Positions 42,536 to 53,659 of a stretch of DNA of 64,000 nucleotides are shown piece after piece. Positions within the stretch are counted from its first letter, which is position 1; each line of letters starts with the position of its first letter. This DNA is from Bufo bufo (Eukaryota > Chordata > Amphibia > Anura > Bufonidae). The stretch lies in NCBI RefSeq assembly GCF_905171765.1, contig NC_053391.1, positions 263,703,918 through 263,767,917 of the forward strand. Direction: 5' to 3'. A program made the position numbers and the translations under genes. Under the pieces are notes generated by a model. The model searched no databases. It was given only the letters and a program-made list of their open reading frames with translations, and had not been told where the DNA came from.

Positions 42536-43750
42536 GGGTGGAGCGAACCCGAACTGTAAAAGTAAACAGTAAAAGTTCGGGTTCAGTGTTTTCTTAGCGC
42601 TTTTTTAGAGGCTGCAGAGCAGCCAATCAATAAGCGTTTAACTGTCTGACCTTAGAAGCCATCACAGCCATGCCTACTAATGGCATGGCTGTGATTGGCC
42701 AGTGTAGAATGTGACCCAGCCTCTACATAAGATGGAGTCACGTAGCGCTGCACGTCACTCTGCTGTGCTTAGTGTAGAGAGGATGCTGCTGGTGATTTAA
42801 GGGAGAGAATAGGAGAATTTTTGTTCAAAACGTGAATCTAACTCAGCGATCTACATACATTGTGTTGTGTGGGTTTTTAAAAACACACTTTTTTGCCCAA
42901 ATCCACTATTTTACAGATCTGCAAGTGTTAAATTCAAGTTTAATATATACAGCTTTCATATTCTGTTACCAAAAAACACTTTTTTGGCAATATACAACAT
43001 CTGGATTAGTGAGTGTGCAATTTAAGCTAGAAACACAGCCATAATTTTCTGGGTTTTTAAAAACACACTTTTTTGCCAAAATCCAATATTTTACAGATCT
43101 GCAAGTGTTAACTTCAAGTTTAATATATACAGCTTTCATATTGTTACCAAAAAACACTTTTTTGGCAATATACAACATCTGGATTAGTGAGTGTGCAATT
43201 TAAGCTAGAAATACAGCCATAATTTTCTGGGTTTTTAATAACACACTTTTTTGCCAAAATCCACTATTTTTCTGGCCTTGCAGCATCAGCACGTGTGAAA
43301 TTCAAGGGTTATATAGTGCTGTCATATTTAGTTATTAAACAAACACGAGTTTGGGGGAATTTTTTTTTCTTTTGCACCATTGCTGCATATGTCATTGTGA
43401 GATATTATTTGAAATAAAGCCATTTTGGGCAGAATTCTTTAATAGCGGCCTAGTGTGGGTCAGGGCGTGTGAGATACACCCTTTATGTACAGGTTTTCTA
43501 TTCAGTTATTTGAAATACAGCCATTTTGTGCACAAATTTTTAATTGCGGCCTAGTGTGGGTAAGGGCGTGTGAGATACACCCTGTATATACAGGGCTTAT
43601 ATTCTTCTATTAATAAAACACCCTTTTTTGGGCAAAATACACAATTTTTCAATAATTCCGGTGATCGGAACTACACATGACGTATCGGTACGTCATGTGT
43701 CCTTAAGTACCAGGACATCATGACGTACCGGTACATATGTCCCCAAGAGG
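42536..43750. repeat. Repeat family R1, inverted copy
   Basis: Reverse complement of 10,903-12,640 without the MITE. Three imperfect tandem units of about 190 bp around 'caatatacaacatctggatt' lie between an outer 'gaacccgaact' end and a 'ccctgtatatacaggg' palindrome. Near its right end is a short inverted pair, 'gacgtatcggtacgtc' and 'gacgtaccggtac'. No ORF. Confidence 0.7.
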
Positions 43751-44209
43751 TTAAAGAGGACCTTTCACCACTCCTGACCTGCCTATTTTAATAGCTCCAT
43801 GCATTCCCCACGTACTAACAATTCTGGAGCATCTATTCTTATGTCTGTATGTTGTGCCATTCCTTTATTATTTGCGCTAGAAGTTATGAATGAATTGCTA
43901 GCAGCCTTCAGTAAGGGTACAGAGGGGAGGTGGGAGGTAACAAGTTGGGGTGTGTACCTGCACAGTCTGAAAATGGCAGCACTGATTGGATAGAGTTAGT
44001 CTGTGCAGGTACACCCCCCCAACTGGTTACCACCCCTCTGTACCCTTACTGAAGGCTAATAGCAATTCATTCATAACTTCTAGTGCAAATAATAAAGGAA
44101 TAGCACAACATACAGACATAAGAAAATATGCTCCAGAATTGTTAGTACGTGGGGAATGCATGGAGCTATTAAAACAGGAATGTCAGGAGTGGTGAAAGGT
44201 CCTCTTTAA
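43751..44209. mobile_element. TTAA-type MITE with long inverted repeats
   Basis: TTAAAGAGGACCTTTCACCA at the left and the complement at the right, each bounded by TTAA. The two arms are nearly complementary throughout ('gaatgcatggagctattaaa' on both strands), so the element is one large hairpin. The TTAA boundary fits piggyBac or Kolobok-type MITEs. A relative lies at 54,040-54,295. Confidence 0.75.
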
Positions 44210-44223
44210 CTATACATGGAGGG

Positions 44224-44236
44224 GATATCCTTACAG
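44224..44236. repeat. Penelope-like element target duplication, left
   Basis: GATATCCTTACAG, identical to 49,092-49,104. Confidence 0.85.
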
Positions 44237-44568
44237 TGATAAATGTGAACAATACCTCACTGGGAGGTTACAAACAACTGCCAACCAAAGATGAACTGGT
44301 AGGGAGAAAAAATAATAATAGAAGCCAGGCGGTGTGTACACTGGCTCACTCAGAGGGTGAGTTAGGAAAAAACAGGGATAGAATATAGGAGGGAGACAGA
44401 TGCTGGGTCTCTTCCCCTCAATATATACTAACTATAAGCAAACCCTCTCTGACTGCCCCTAGATGGCCCTCAAACCTATCCGTTGACTGCCCAGCTTCGT
44501 CAGAAGCAAAAAAAAGACCAGTCACTTGCTAGGGCAGGCAGACAAGAGGTAAAAAATGAATAGAATGA

Positions 44569-44613
44569 TGTCCCTACGCGTTTCACTGACGGATGCCAGA
44601 TCATCAGGGGACC
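44569..44613 (-). ncRNA. Hammerhead ribozyme, type I, in the left arm
   Basis: On the minus strand: GUCCC, CUGAUGA, a stem CUGGC-AUCC-GUCAG, GAAA, CGCGUA, GGGAC. Stem I pairs GUCCC with GGGAC (5 bp), stem II pairs CUGGC with GUCAG (5 bp, one G-U), and the conserved core CUGAUGA / GAAA / cleavage site GUA is complete. Stem III is minimal (A-U and C-G around CGCG), as in the short hammerheads known from Penelope-like elements; the self-complementary ACGCGU could pair two molecules. The pair at 10.1-11.1 is U-U, which is unusual and may lower activity. Sense matches the ORF. Confidence 0.85.
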
Positions 44614-45540
44614 AAAATAATGCCAGGATCGCAGGCAAACAGCAACAAGACAATGTGTGCTTGTTACAGCCTAAGTCATAGGTTATGGCAGTTAGTAAGA
44701 CAATCCACTCAGTACATCCGGATATACTTAGCTTGCCAAAGTAGTTAACCTGCGTCCTCGGTCCGCACCTCTCCTGCGTATGGCAGTGGGAGCGGGTGAC
44801 TAGCGCTGGCGTCCTTTTTAAACCTCGCGAGTCGCATAGGCTCCCCCCCCCGCAGCACATGATCAGTCACGTGACGCATGACATATACCGTCACGTCACT
44901 ATCAGGAGTCACATGATCGGGTGCGGCGAAAGAGCCATCCCTTCTATTGCGGCCGTATCTCCTTAGTGTCTGATAGGTCCAGCAGTATTGGGAGTGGTGG
45001 GGGGCGGATGCCAAAGTATACTCCTGGCGATGTGCAGGTGGGCTAATTCCACTCGCCACTAGTAACCTAGTGTCACGGCTAGAATAGCCAAATGGAGGTG
45101 TGTCACTCCGTATAGTCACAGGAGGCGCTACCTAGGGTATTTAATGGCAATTAAAATGAACAAAAGGCTGGATAGGTAAATATCAAGGTGTAAGGATGAT
45201 GCATATCAATAAATGAATATAATCACCCCATACATAATGTCAGGGCAAAGAAAAGGGAAGCAGAAAGGGAAAAGAGGGGAGGGGGAACGCTGTAAAATAA
45301 ACGACATCATGAACCCTAGTAGCCCTAATAGAAATTCAAATAGAAGGCACAAAGATATAACCTAACTCCAAACAAGGTCCAATGGAGCTATAGTTAGACG
45401 GAGACTATAAACGATGTACATAGCCTACAGACGTAGGGCATACTGTAATCCATACAAGGGGTGAATGACGGGTGTGTTACTCCTGTCAAAAAAGATTGAT
45501 TTATGTCAGGTACGGAACTGCAGGTGTGTATACTGTATAG

Positions 45541-46750
45541 AAAACACAGAGAGAGAATGCACCAAACCGATAAACCACTGACTATACTGGCAGGTAATAA
45601 ATGCAGGTATAAAAAGCTGAGACTTTCGCCAATATGTTCCTATCAGGAAAATATCGGAGCCCATCATGCACCACGTCACGGTCACTCAGCATGGCAGAGG
45701 GTCCTAACCGCTGCTCTAACTATGGTGTGAACAAGGTCTGGGGGTGATATAATTAGGCTCACAGCCAAGCTTCCACACAAAAGCCCAGCATGAATACTGT
45801 GGTAGTACAATGTGAATGAGGCCAGACTGTGAGCCACACCTACACCAGACCATGTGATGGAGGTTACCAGGTGCAGAAGAGTGTTGAAACACACTCCAAT
45901 CTAACAAGACAAAAACACAGAAATATAGTGAGCAAACTACACAGAATGTAGCAAATAATCATATGAAACACAGAGAGAGAATGCACCAAACCGATAAACC
46001 ACTGACTATACTGGCAGGTAATAAATGCAGGTATAAAAAGCTGAGACTTTCGCCAATATGTTCCTATCAGGAAAATATCGGAGCCCATCATGCACCACGT
46101 CACGGTCACTCATGCCACAGTGTTGGGGCTGAGCAGCTCCTCCAGAATTGCCACTATATTTCTGTGTTTTTGTCTTGTTAGATTGGAGTGTGTTTCAACA
46201 CTCTTCTGCACCTGGTAACCTCCATCACATGGTCTGGTGTAGGTGTGGCTCACAGTCTGGCCTCATTCACATTGTACTACCACAGTATTCATGCTGGAAT
46301 TTTGTGTGGAAGCTTGGCTGTGAGCCTAATTATATCACCCCCAGACCTTGTTCACACCATAGTTAGAGCAGCGGTTAGGACCCTCTGCCATGCTGAGTGA
46401 CCGTGACGTGGTGCATGATGGGCTCCGATATTTTCCTGATAGGAACATATTGGCGAAAGTCTCAGCTTTTTATACCTGCATTTATTACCTGCCAGTATAG
46501 TCAGTGGTTTATCGGTTTGGTGCATTCTCTCTGTGTTTCATATGATTATTTGCTACATTCTGTGTAGTTTGCTCTTGTGGTGCATGTGGACCGCGCCGAC
46601 ATCCTCCATTGTATTCATATTTTGCTGGGGTTAGTCGATTACTGCGGTCCACATGCGGTCGGGCTGCTCCCCCAATGAAAGACACGCCACAGTGTTTGGG
46701 GCTGAGCAGCTCCTCCAGAATTGCCACTATATTTCTGTGTTTTTGTCTTG
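45541..46750. mobile_element. 1.2-kb palindromic insertion in the Penelope-like element
   Basis: Bounded by a 12-bp duplication TATACTGTATAG (45,529-45,540 and 46,751-46,762). Internally, 45,541-45,935 is repeated in inverted form at 46,165-46,547, about 145 bp of its start recurs directly at 45,965-46,110, and a block 'gggctgagcagctcctccag' with its flanks occurs at 46,125 and 46,705. No coding region. The arrangement resembles paired inverted pLTRs of a second Penelope-like element without body. The class is an inference. Confidence 0.65.
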
Positions 46751-46794
46751 TATACTGTATAGGTAGATTCACCCCAATATCAATGGATGAATCT

Positions 46795-47885
46795 AAAATC
46801 CTAAGTCAGTGGGTGGATCTTGAGTCCTCAATGAAGCAGCTAAATGAAAGCTGCTCATTAAGGCCAGTAGGGTTGGAGGTTTTAAGCTCAAATATCCACC
46901 ACTTCTCCCGCTGCAATATCCTCCTATCCCAGTTACCCCCTCTCTTCAAGGGAGGGATTAATTTGATGCCCATAAAAGGTAATACCCCTATAGTTACCAT
47001 TGTGACTGATTTTAATATGTTTGGCCAATGGAGTGTCTCTTTTGTGCCTGATGTCTCCAAGATGTTCCCCCACCCTCCTTCGAAATTCCCGTGTGGTTTT
47101 ACCCACATATTCCATACCACAGTGACATGTGGCTCTATAAATAACTCCTTTGGATCTACAATTTCAAAAACCCTTAATGGAGTAGATCTTGCCGGTTACG
47201 GTACTTTGAAACTCACATCCTTTGTTGATGTAGGGCAGGCATCCTCAAACTGCGGCCCTCCAGCTGTTGCAAAACTACAACTCCCAGCATGCCCAAACAG
47301 CCTACAGGTATCAGCCTACAGCAGGGCATTGTGGGAGTTGTAGTTTTACAACAGCTGGAGGGCCGCAGTTTGAGGATGCCTGATGTAGGGGCACGCAACG
47401 CAGCCACTGCAGCGAAAGCAACCCGCAGGTGGTTTCAGCCATCCACCTGATCGGTCATTGGTCTCGCTGAAGTGGCTGCGCACCAGGCGGTCACGTACAG
47501 ATCGCCCCCTACTATACGTGATGTTAACCGTGGGTGCGACGACATCCTTAATGTCTGGATCAAGCAAGAGGATGTTCCAATGTTTGGATAAAACCTCACG
47601 TACCTCTTTTGCGGCCCCATCAAAGGTGCCAATTAGGCGAATCTGTTTTTCCTCTTTCACAATCTTGTTGGGATGCAATAATTCTGTTCGATTTTTTGAG
47701 CAGGCCCTCTGATGAGCTGTTCTAAGGGTCGATTCGGGTAGCCTTTTTCCCTAAACCTTTCACGTAAATCGTCCGCCTGTTTAAATTCTCTCATTGTGGA
47801 ACAGTTCCTCCTCATTCGCAAGTACTGTCCAGTAGGAATGCCCCTTTTGAGTGGAAGGGGATGGTGGCTGTTCCAATTAAGGAGA
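46795..47885 (-). pseudogene. Penelope-like polyprotein, C-terminal part with GIY-YIG endonuclease
   Basis: Minus-strand remnant of the RT-endonuclease of a Penelope-like element. It begins inside the post-RT region (HPLPLKRGIPTGQYLRMRRNCS), continues with HWNILLLDPDI, SYSRGRSVRDRLVRSHF-like text and the cysteine cluster GCFRCSGCVACPYI, then after the MITE at 47,236 resumes with SIKGF, a TGA, and the GIY-YIG domain (GVIYRATCHCGMEYVGKTTREFRRR split over two conserved blocks GVIY and YVGKT). The catalytic RT domain is missing: the ORF is cut at about 47,885 where the inverted arm starts. A GIY-YIG domain at the C-terminus places it in the Neptune/Penelope group. Dead. Confidence 0.88.
47236..47382. 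mobile_element. hAT MITE in the Penelope ORF
   Basis: 147 bp, almost fully self-complementary: CAGGCATCCTCAAACTGCGG at the left and its complement at the right, with the 8-bp duplication ATGTAGGG at 47,228-47,235 and 47,383-47,390. Carries the motif 'aactacaactcccagcatgc' and its inverse. Confidence 0.9.
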
Positions 47886-48634
47886 GCATTAGTATTCTAT
47901 TTGAACCTCTATTAGGGCTACTAGGGTTCATGATGTAGTTTATTTTACAGCGTTCCCCCTCCCCCTTTCTGCTTCCCTTTTCTTTGCCCTGACATTATGT
48001 ATGGGGTGATTATATTCATTTATTGATATGCATCATCCTTACACCTTGATATTTACCTATCCAGCCTTTTGTTCATTTTAATTGCCATTAAATACCCTAG
48101 GTAGCGCCTCCTGTGACTATACGGAGTGACACACCTCCATTTGGCTATTCTAGCCGTGACACTAGGTTACTAGTGGCGAGTGGAATTAGCCCACCTGCAC
48201 ATCGCCAGGAGTATACTTTGGCATCCGCCCCCCACCCCTCCCCAATACTGCTGGACCTTTCAGACACTAAGGAGATACGGCCGCAATAGAAGGGATGGCT
48301 CTTTCACCGCACCCGATCATGTGACTCCTGATAGTGACGTGACGGTATAAGTCATGCGTCATGTGACTGATCATGTGCTGCGGGGGGGGGGAGGAGGAGG
48401 AGGAGGAGCCTATGCGACTCGCGAGGTTTAAAAAGGACGCCAGCGCTAGTCACCCGCTCCCACTGCCATACGCAGGAGAGGTGCGGACCGAGGACGCAGG
48501 TTAACTACTTTGGCAAGCTAAGTATATCCGGATGTACTGAGTGGATTGTCTTACTAACTGCCATAACCTATGACTTAGGCTGTAACAAGCACACATTGTC
48601 TTGTTGCTGTTTGCCTGCGATCCTGGCATTATTT

Positions 48635-48682
48635 TGGTCCCCTGATGATCTGGCATCCGTCAGTAAAACGCGTAGGGAAATC
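48635..48682 (+). ncRNA. Hammerhead ribozyme, mutated copy in the right arm
   Basis: Same layout as the left-arm ribozyme on the other strand, but GAAA has become AAAA, so the general-base guanine G12 is lost, and the 3' side of stem I reads GGGAA instead of GGGAC. Expected to be inactive. Confidence 0.8.
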
Positions 48683-49091
48683 ATTCTATTCATTTTTTAC
48701 CTATTGTCTGCCTGCCCTAGCAAGTGACTGGTCTTTTTTTTGCTTCTGACGAAGCTGGGCAGTCAACGGATAGGTCTGAGGGCCATCTAGGGGCAGTCAG
48801 AGAGGGTTTGTTTATAGTTAGGATACAGGGACATATTGAGGGGAAGAGACCCAGCATCTGTCTCCCTCCTATATTCTATCCCTGTTTTTTTCCTAACTCA
48901 CCCTCTGAGTGAGCCAGTGTACACACCGCCTGGCTTCTATTATTTTTTCTCCCTACCAGTTCATCTTTGGTTGGCAGTTGTTTGTAACCTCCCAGTGAGG
49001 TATTGTTCACATTTATCACCGTTGGGCCTATTATTTTAAACTGTATTAATAAAATACATATTTTAAGGCATTCCAATACTAAATTTATTTC

Positions 49092-49104
49092 GATATCCTT
49101 ACAG
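49092..49104. repeat. Penelope-like element target duplication, right
   Basis: GATATCCTTACAG, partner of 44,224-44,236. Confidence 0.85.
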
Positions 49105-49860
49105 GCAGTATTAAAATGAGTTAACTGCAGTAAAATAATCTGTACAAACAAAGAAGTGGCACCAAATATTAGACATAGTAGCCAGGGCAAAAATGGCAGG
49201 GTTTTGGTTTTAGTTTAAACATAAAAAGTGAGATACAAAATTAAAAATGATCAAAAATTATTTAAAATATGTTAAACATAATAAGTGATGTAAAGGGTAA
49301 CTGTTATGTTTACATAAAAAAATAGCATATGTTACTGCTGCAGCAGCATTATGCATAAAGCAATCTTTAGTTTCTTTACATATCACTGTTTGCCTTGAGT
49401 TTTTCCCTTAGTTACAGCTGTTTAAACATTTACAATATGAGGACCTTCTCAAGATGGCTCCTCTGCCAGTTCTCTGAGGCCAAAACTGCTTTCCCTCACT
49501 TCCCATACACATTTGCTGTAGCCAGCAGCTCCCTGCCAGCAAATCAGAATGGATTACTGAGAGACACACTTCCTCACTCTAAAGCCTAATGCAGGCATGC
49601 AGTGTGAAGGACTGCCCCTCCGTCTGCCTGTATTCTTAGCCAGAGACAGACCAGCTATAGCAACTGTCTTAAGGGAGCAGTGGAAAGGGACCGAGGACAT
49701 GAAATAAAAGCTATTATAAGGTAATTACAGATCTAATGACAATCATTGACAGACTAACTCAGGTATACATGCCTAGCTCTAATACACTAGCAAATAAAAA
49801 AAAAATATGACAATTACACTTTAAACAGCAGGTGATTTTCTCCTGACACATTCCCTTTAA
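49105..49860. other. Non-coding, nothing recognised
   Basis: AT-rich, no ORF above 65 codons and no recognised ends. It may be host intergenic DNA downstream of the gene at 52-55 kb. Confidence 0.35.
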
Positions 49861-50162
49861 GCCTGTATTAGACGGGCAAATTTTCTGCCAGAAGATCGCC
49901 AACAAGCGTTCGTGGTAATGCTCGTTAACAGATCCTCTAGCAGTCCAAATCTTTTGACATGTTTAAAAATTATTGTTTGCTGGTGGCAGATCGTGATTTC
50001 TAATCACAATCTGCTGCCAGTAAACAATGATTCAGTAGAGCAAAGAGCGATCGTGTAATGATCGTTTCTCCCTATACTGAGGAGATTGCTGCACAAAATA
50101 GCAGTGGTCTCCTCTGCTAGCAAGCAGGAAATCGCTGCAGAATCGGGCTGTCTAATACAGCC
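49861..50162. mobile_element. MITE with GCCTGTATTAGACGGGC ends
   Basis: Inverted ends GCCTGTATTAGACGGGC and GGCTGTCTAATACAGCC, with further internal complementarity ('gcagatcgtgatttctaatc'). Flanks TTTAA and TTTAG. No ORF. Confidence 0.65.
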
Positions 50163-50747
50163 TTTAGAAGAGACCGGAATACCCTCCTGATAAGTGCCTG
50201 TGGAGGTATAGGGAAATTGACCTCAAACATTTGAAAAGCATAAAACATTAAGTCGACTCTCTGTTATTCATATTAATAAATATTCTTTATTTTTCAGTTC
50301 TGCACATTGCACTTACAATACATTATCACATCCAAAACATTCAGCGACTGGATGTCTTATTTATTAAGTTGTATATTATGCTCACTGTTATTTGGAACAA
50401 AAATTACTATTACAACATGATTTATTATGCTAAACCTGGTAAGCATAACTTCTTAAACTCTGGGATAAACCAATAGAAAACCAGTGACAGGGTTAAGCTT
50501 GTAAAATTATCTAAAAGCGTACCTAACCTTTCAACAAACTTTGCATTAATCTATAGTACCACGTGTGCACATTAGGAGTAAAACTATTTCTGGCCATTAT
50601 ATGACTTGTACCTGACACTTTTAGGAGTTCTCATCTGTATGCCATACCCTTGCTTGCAGTTCTCCTATAGCCGGTGGGAGGAGACTAGCTCCCATAAGCT
50701 GCAGAGAAAATGCATCAAAAATCTGCTTAAAAAAGGAACCCGTCATG
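50163..50747. other. Non-coding, nothing recognised
   Basis: AT-rich with no ORF, repeat ends or RNA gene recognised. Confidence 0.35.
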
Positions 50748-51264
50748 TTAAAGAGGACCTTATTTTTAATTTTAATTTTTTTTAAATTTAAATACCTTTT
50801 TACTGATGCTGCCACCCTGCCTGTTTTTTTCAAATATCGCTCATACGCCCCGCTGTGCTCCCCTGCAGTTTTCCCGCTCAGTATATTAATCCTGAGCATC
50901 GGTACAGGGAGGAAGAGACACCAAGGTTTCTGAATGGCATCTTCTCCCCGAATGTCACAGCCAGGAAAAGGGGAGCATTTTTTTCTCCCTGACTGACGCT
51001 CTCTGCTGTGATTGGACCGTGGCACAGCCAGGGAGAATGAGATGCCCATTGAGAAACCCTGGCGTCTCCTCCTCCCTGTACCGATGCTCAGGATTAACAT
51101 ACTGAGCGAAAAAACTTCAGGGGGCACAGCGCGGCATACGTGGGATAGTTGAAAAAAAACAGGCAGGGTGGCAGCATCAGCGGGTATCCTGCAAGGAAAG
51201 GTATTTAATTAAAACTAAAATACAAAAAAAACATTAAAAAAAAACATGAAAAGGTCCTCTTTAA
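50748..51264. mobile_element. TTAA-type MITE, AAAGAGGACCTT ends
   Basis: TTAAAGAGGACCTT at the left and AAGGTCCTCTTTAA at the right. An internal inverted pair covers 'ggtacagggagga / ctccctgtacc' and 'cctgagcatcg'. Terminal text is shared with 43,751-44,209 but the interior differs. Confidence 0.7.
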
Positions 51265-52131
51265 ACATGGTGTTTGAGCTGCAAGCAGAATGTTATAGAA
51301 CGGGAGGAGAAGAGCACATGGATGTGTAGTTTTGTGGGAAAAGATTTTATATAATATTTGATTAATTTAAATTCCTCCTTATTCTGGGCTTTGAAGTCAA
51401 ATAGGCGGACCTAAAGTGATTGACAGTCTTTCCTCTACAACTGTGCATACAAAGATAGCCAGTCATTGATAAGATGGTCTCAGTGACTTTGAAGCACAGA
51501 ATGAGCAGGAATTTTAATGAATAAATTGCTGAACCTTTTCTCCTAAAACTATATACCAATCTACTCAGCTGTCTATAACATGGTGCCTGGTTCCCTTTAA
51601 TAACGCTTGCTCACAAAGAAAAAGCCACTGGATAAGAGAGGACATTATAGAGAAACACTGAACTGTATTGCGAATAAAGCACTTGGGCTGAGATATTTAG
51701 CTGCTGCAGTCTTTTTTTCCGAGTTTATCCCTTCTGTCTCACTCCTCCCCTCTCCATAGACTTCTATTGACATGTTTAATCCGATACTTCTATGAGCTGG
51801 TCTGTCTCCGAAGAATCAGCAGAAATTTCAGAGTGTTATTTTGAGGGGTTGGAGGGGACAGCTGAACAGGCAAACAAGGCATTTTTCTCTGATCAAATTT
51901 ATTACAAAGTTTCTTATAGTCACTTGTGCTATTGATTTATGCAAAGTTTTAAGAAAAGTTAGTGAGCATTTAAGAAATTACAAATCTAAAAGTCCAGATA
52001 TACTTTTGACCCATGACCTTAAAATAATTATGGCAGATTAAGTATAAAAAAATAAAATAAAATAAAAAACCACAAAGAGCCAGGGAGTCATTTTAAGAGA
52101 TTTAACAAAAAACAGAAGTAGTTTATTTAGT
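51265..52131. other. Non-coding region downstream of the host gene
   Basis: Contains no supported ORF. On the minus strand AATAAA occurs only a few bases after the stop codon of the host gene (tttatt at 52,122-52,127), so the true poly(A) site is undecided. 51,360-51,600 ends in 'ggttccctttaa', which looks like the end of another TTAA-type repeat. Confidence 0.35.
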
Positions 52132-52335
52132 TTAAAATTCTCCGGTTGTCGCCAACCAGCTACTACATAGAGCATTCCTGTGAACATGTAGAAGACAGTA
52201 TTTGTTAAATTTTTCCTTCAGATACTGTCTGAATTGCTGACGCTTGATGTAAAATGACTGGTTGCTTGCCATAAAGGCCTGGATTTCATCTTGAGAAAGC
52301 CCATCTTCTTCTTCTGATGGGCATTCATATTCATC
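52132..52335 (-). CDS. Host gene, last coding exon (unidentified)
   Basis: 67 codons and a TAA. The acceptor is a pyrimidine-rich ...TTACCTTCAG immediately before GATGAATATGAA. The translation begins DEYECPSEEEDGLSQDEIQ and continues with a basic, helix-like segment (FYIKRQQFRQYLKEKFNKYC). It joins in phase 0 with the exon at 54,401-54,607 (...KSLKELL / DEYE...). The composition is unlike any transposon in the window. I do not recognise the protein; it could be the C-terminus of a centrosomal or meiotic type scaffold, but nothing here proves a function. Confidence 0.75.
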   Translation of the reverse strand, partial: DEYECPSEEEDGLSQDEIQAFMASNQSFYIKRQQFRQYLKEKFNKYCLLHVHRNALCSSWLATTGEF

Positions 52336-52429
52336 CTGAAGGTAAAAAAAATAAAATAAAAATAATAATGTTTAAGTCTGTCACCAATAACTTCAATTCA
52401 CTAGCATAACCAATATATTTCTGGGAAAC

Positions 52430-52734
52430 ATTAAAAGGGGTCTTCTGGAATTTCATAGTGATGGTCTAGCCTTAGAATAGGTAATCAATAGATTATTAGA
52501 GGTCAGACTCCTGACACTAACAGTAGTTATGTTTGACAAAAACAGTCACTGAAACTTCAAAGCTCCATCCATTGGGTAGTGTCCAGGGCTGGTGTTTTTA
52601 GAGAGCGCAACCATTTTGCATATAGGCCATTCTCCTCTAGGCATTCTGGCTGCTCTCATTAACACCACATTTCAACAAACTACTGTGGAATAGAGTGGAA
52701 CATGAGCGATCTAGCGGGTTTGACTAAGGCTGAG
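52430..52734. repeat. Decayed repeat in the host intron
   Basis: Starts 'taaaaggggtcttctggaat' and 'ggtctagccttagaatagg', text related to the 41,728 and 53,660 MITEs. The second end is not recognisable. Confidence 0.4.
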
Positions 52735-52737
52735 TTC

Positions 52738-53642
52738 ACACGGGCGAGATTTCCGCGCGGGTGCAATGCGGGAGGTTAACGCATTGCACCCGCACTGAAT
52801 CCGGACCCATTCATTTCTATGGGGCTGTGCACATGAGCTGTGATTTTCAAGCATCACTTGTGCGTTGCGTGAAAATTGCAGCATGCTCTAAATTGTGCGT
52901 TTATCACGCAACGCAGGCCCCATAGAAGTGAATGGGGCTGAGTGAAAATCCCAAGCATCCGCAAGCAAGTGCGGATGCGGTGCGATTTTCACGCACGGTT
53001 GCTAGGAGACGATCGAGATGGAGACCCGATCATTATTATTTTCCCTTATAACATGGTTAAAAGGGAAAATAATAGCATTCTTAATACAGAATGCATAGTA
53101 CAATAGCACTGGAGGGGTTAAAAAAATAAATAAAAAATATTTAACTCTCCTTAATCCACTTGCTCGCGCAGCCGGCATCTCTTCTGTTTTCTTCTTTGCT
53201 GTGTACAGGAAAAGGACCTGTGGTGACTTCACTCCGGTCATCACATGGTCCATCACATGATCTTTTACCATGGTGACGGATCATGTGACGTCACCACAGG
53301 TTTTTTTCCTGTACACAGCAAAGAAGAAAACAGAAGAGAGGCCGGCTGCGCGAGCAAAAGTATTAAGGCAAGTTAAATTTTATTTTTAACCCCTCCAGCG
53401 CTATTGTACTATGCATTCTGTATTAAGAATGCTATTATTTTCCCTTATAACCATGTTATAAGGGGAAATAATGCAATCTACACAACCCCAATCCCCTGTG
53501 AAGAAGTTCGGGTACCAAACATGCCGATTTTTCTCACGCACGTGTAAAACGCATTACAATGTTTTGCACTCGCGCAGAAAAATCGTGCATGTTCCAGCAA
53601 CGCACCCGCACCTTTTCCCGCAACACCTGTGTGAACCCAGCC
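52738..53642. mobile_element. MITE with GGCTGAGTTCACACGGG end, TAA target
   Basis: Left end GGCTGAGTTCACACGGGCG and right end TGTGTGAACCCAGCC, each next to TAA (52,735-52,737 and 53,643-53,645). The middle is a long inverted repeat about a centre near 53,265 ('attctgtattaagaatgcta' and its complement). The TAA target points to PIF/Harbinger. It lies in the host intron. Confidence 0.8.
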
Positions 53643-53659
53643 TAAACAAGAGCTATAAA

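Larger units (their letters stand above)
44237..49091 (-). mobile_element. Penelope-like element with inverted terminal arms
   Basis: 4,855-bp insertion flanked by a perfect 13-bp duplication GATATCCTTACAG (44,224-44,236 and 49,092-49,104). A left arm (about 44,237-45,345) and an inverted right arm (about 47,897-49,019) of 1.1 kb are near-identical. Between them is the C-terminal part of a Penelope-type ORF on the minus strand. Such inverted arms with a 5'-truncated body are a known layout of Penelope-like elements (pLTRs). Two later insertions sit inside: 45,541-46,750 and 47,236-47,382. A tail of about 70 bp follows the right arm. Confidence 0.85.

Noticed and set aside
46433..46460. Second hammerhead-like string (cctgat ... 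gcgaaagtc) in the 1.2-kb palindromic insertion
   Set aside because: The CUGAUGA core is not met, stem II does not form and no stem I partner was found.
46609..47343. Plus-strand open frame of 244 codons
   Set aside because: It is antisense to the Penelope-like GIY-YIG remnant and crosses the hAT MITE; no recognisable domain.
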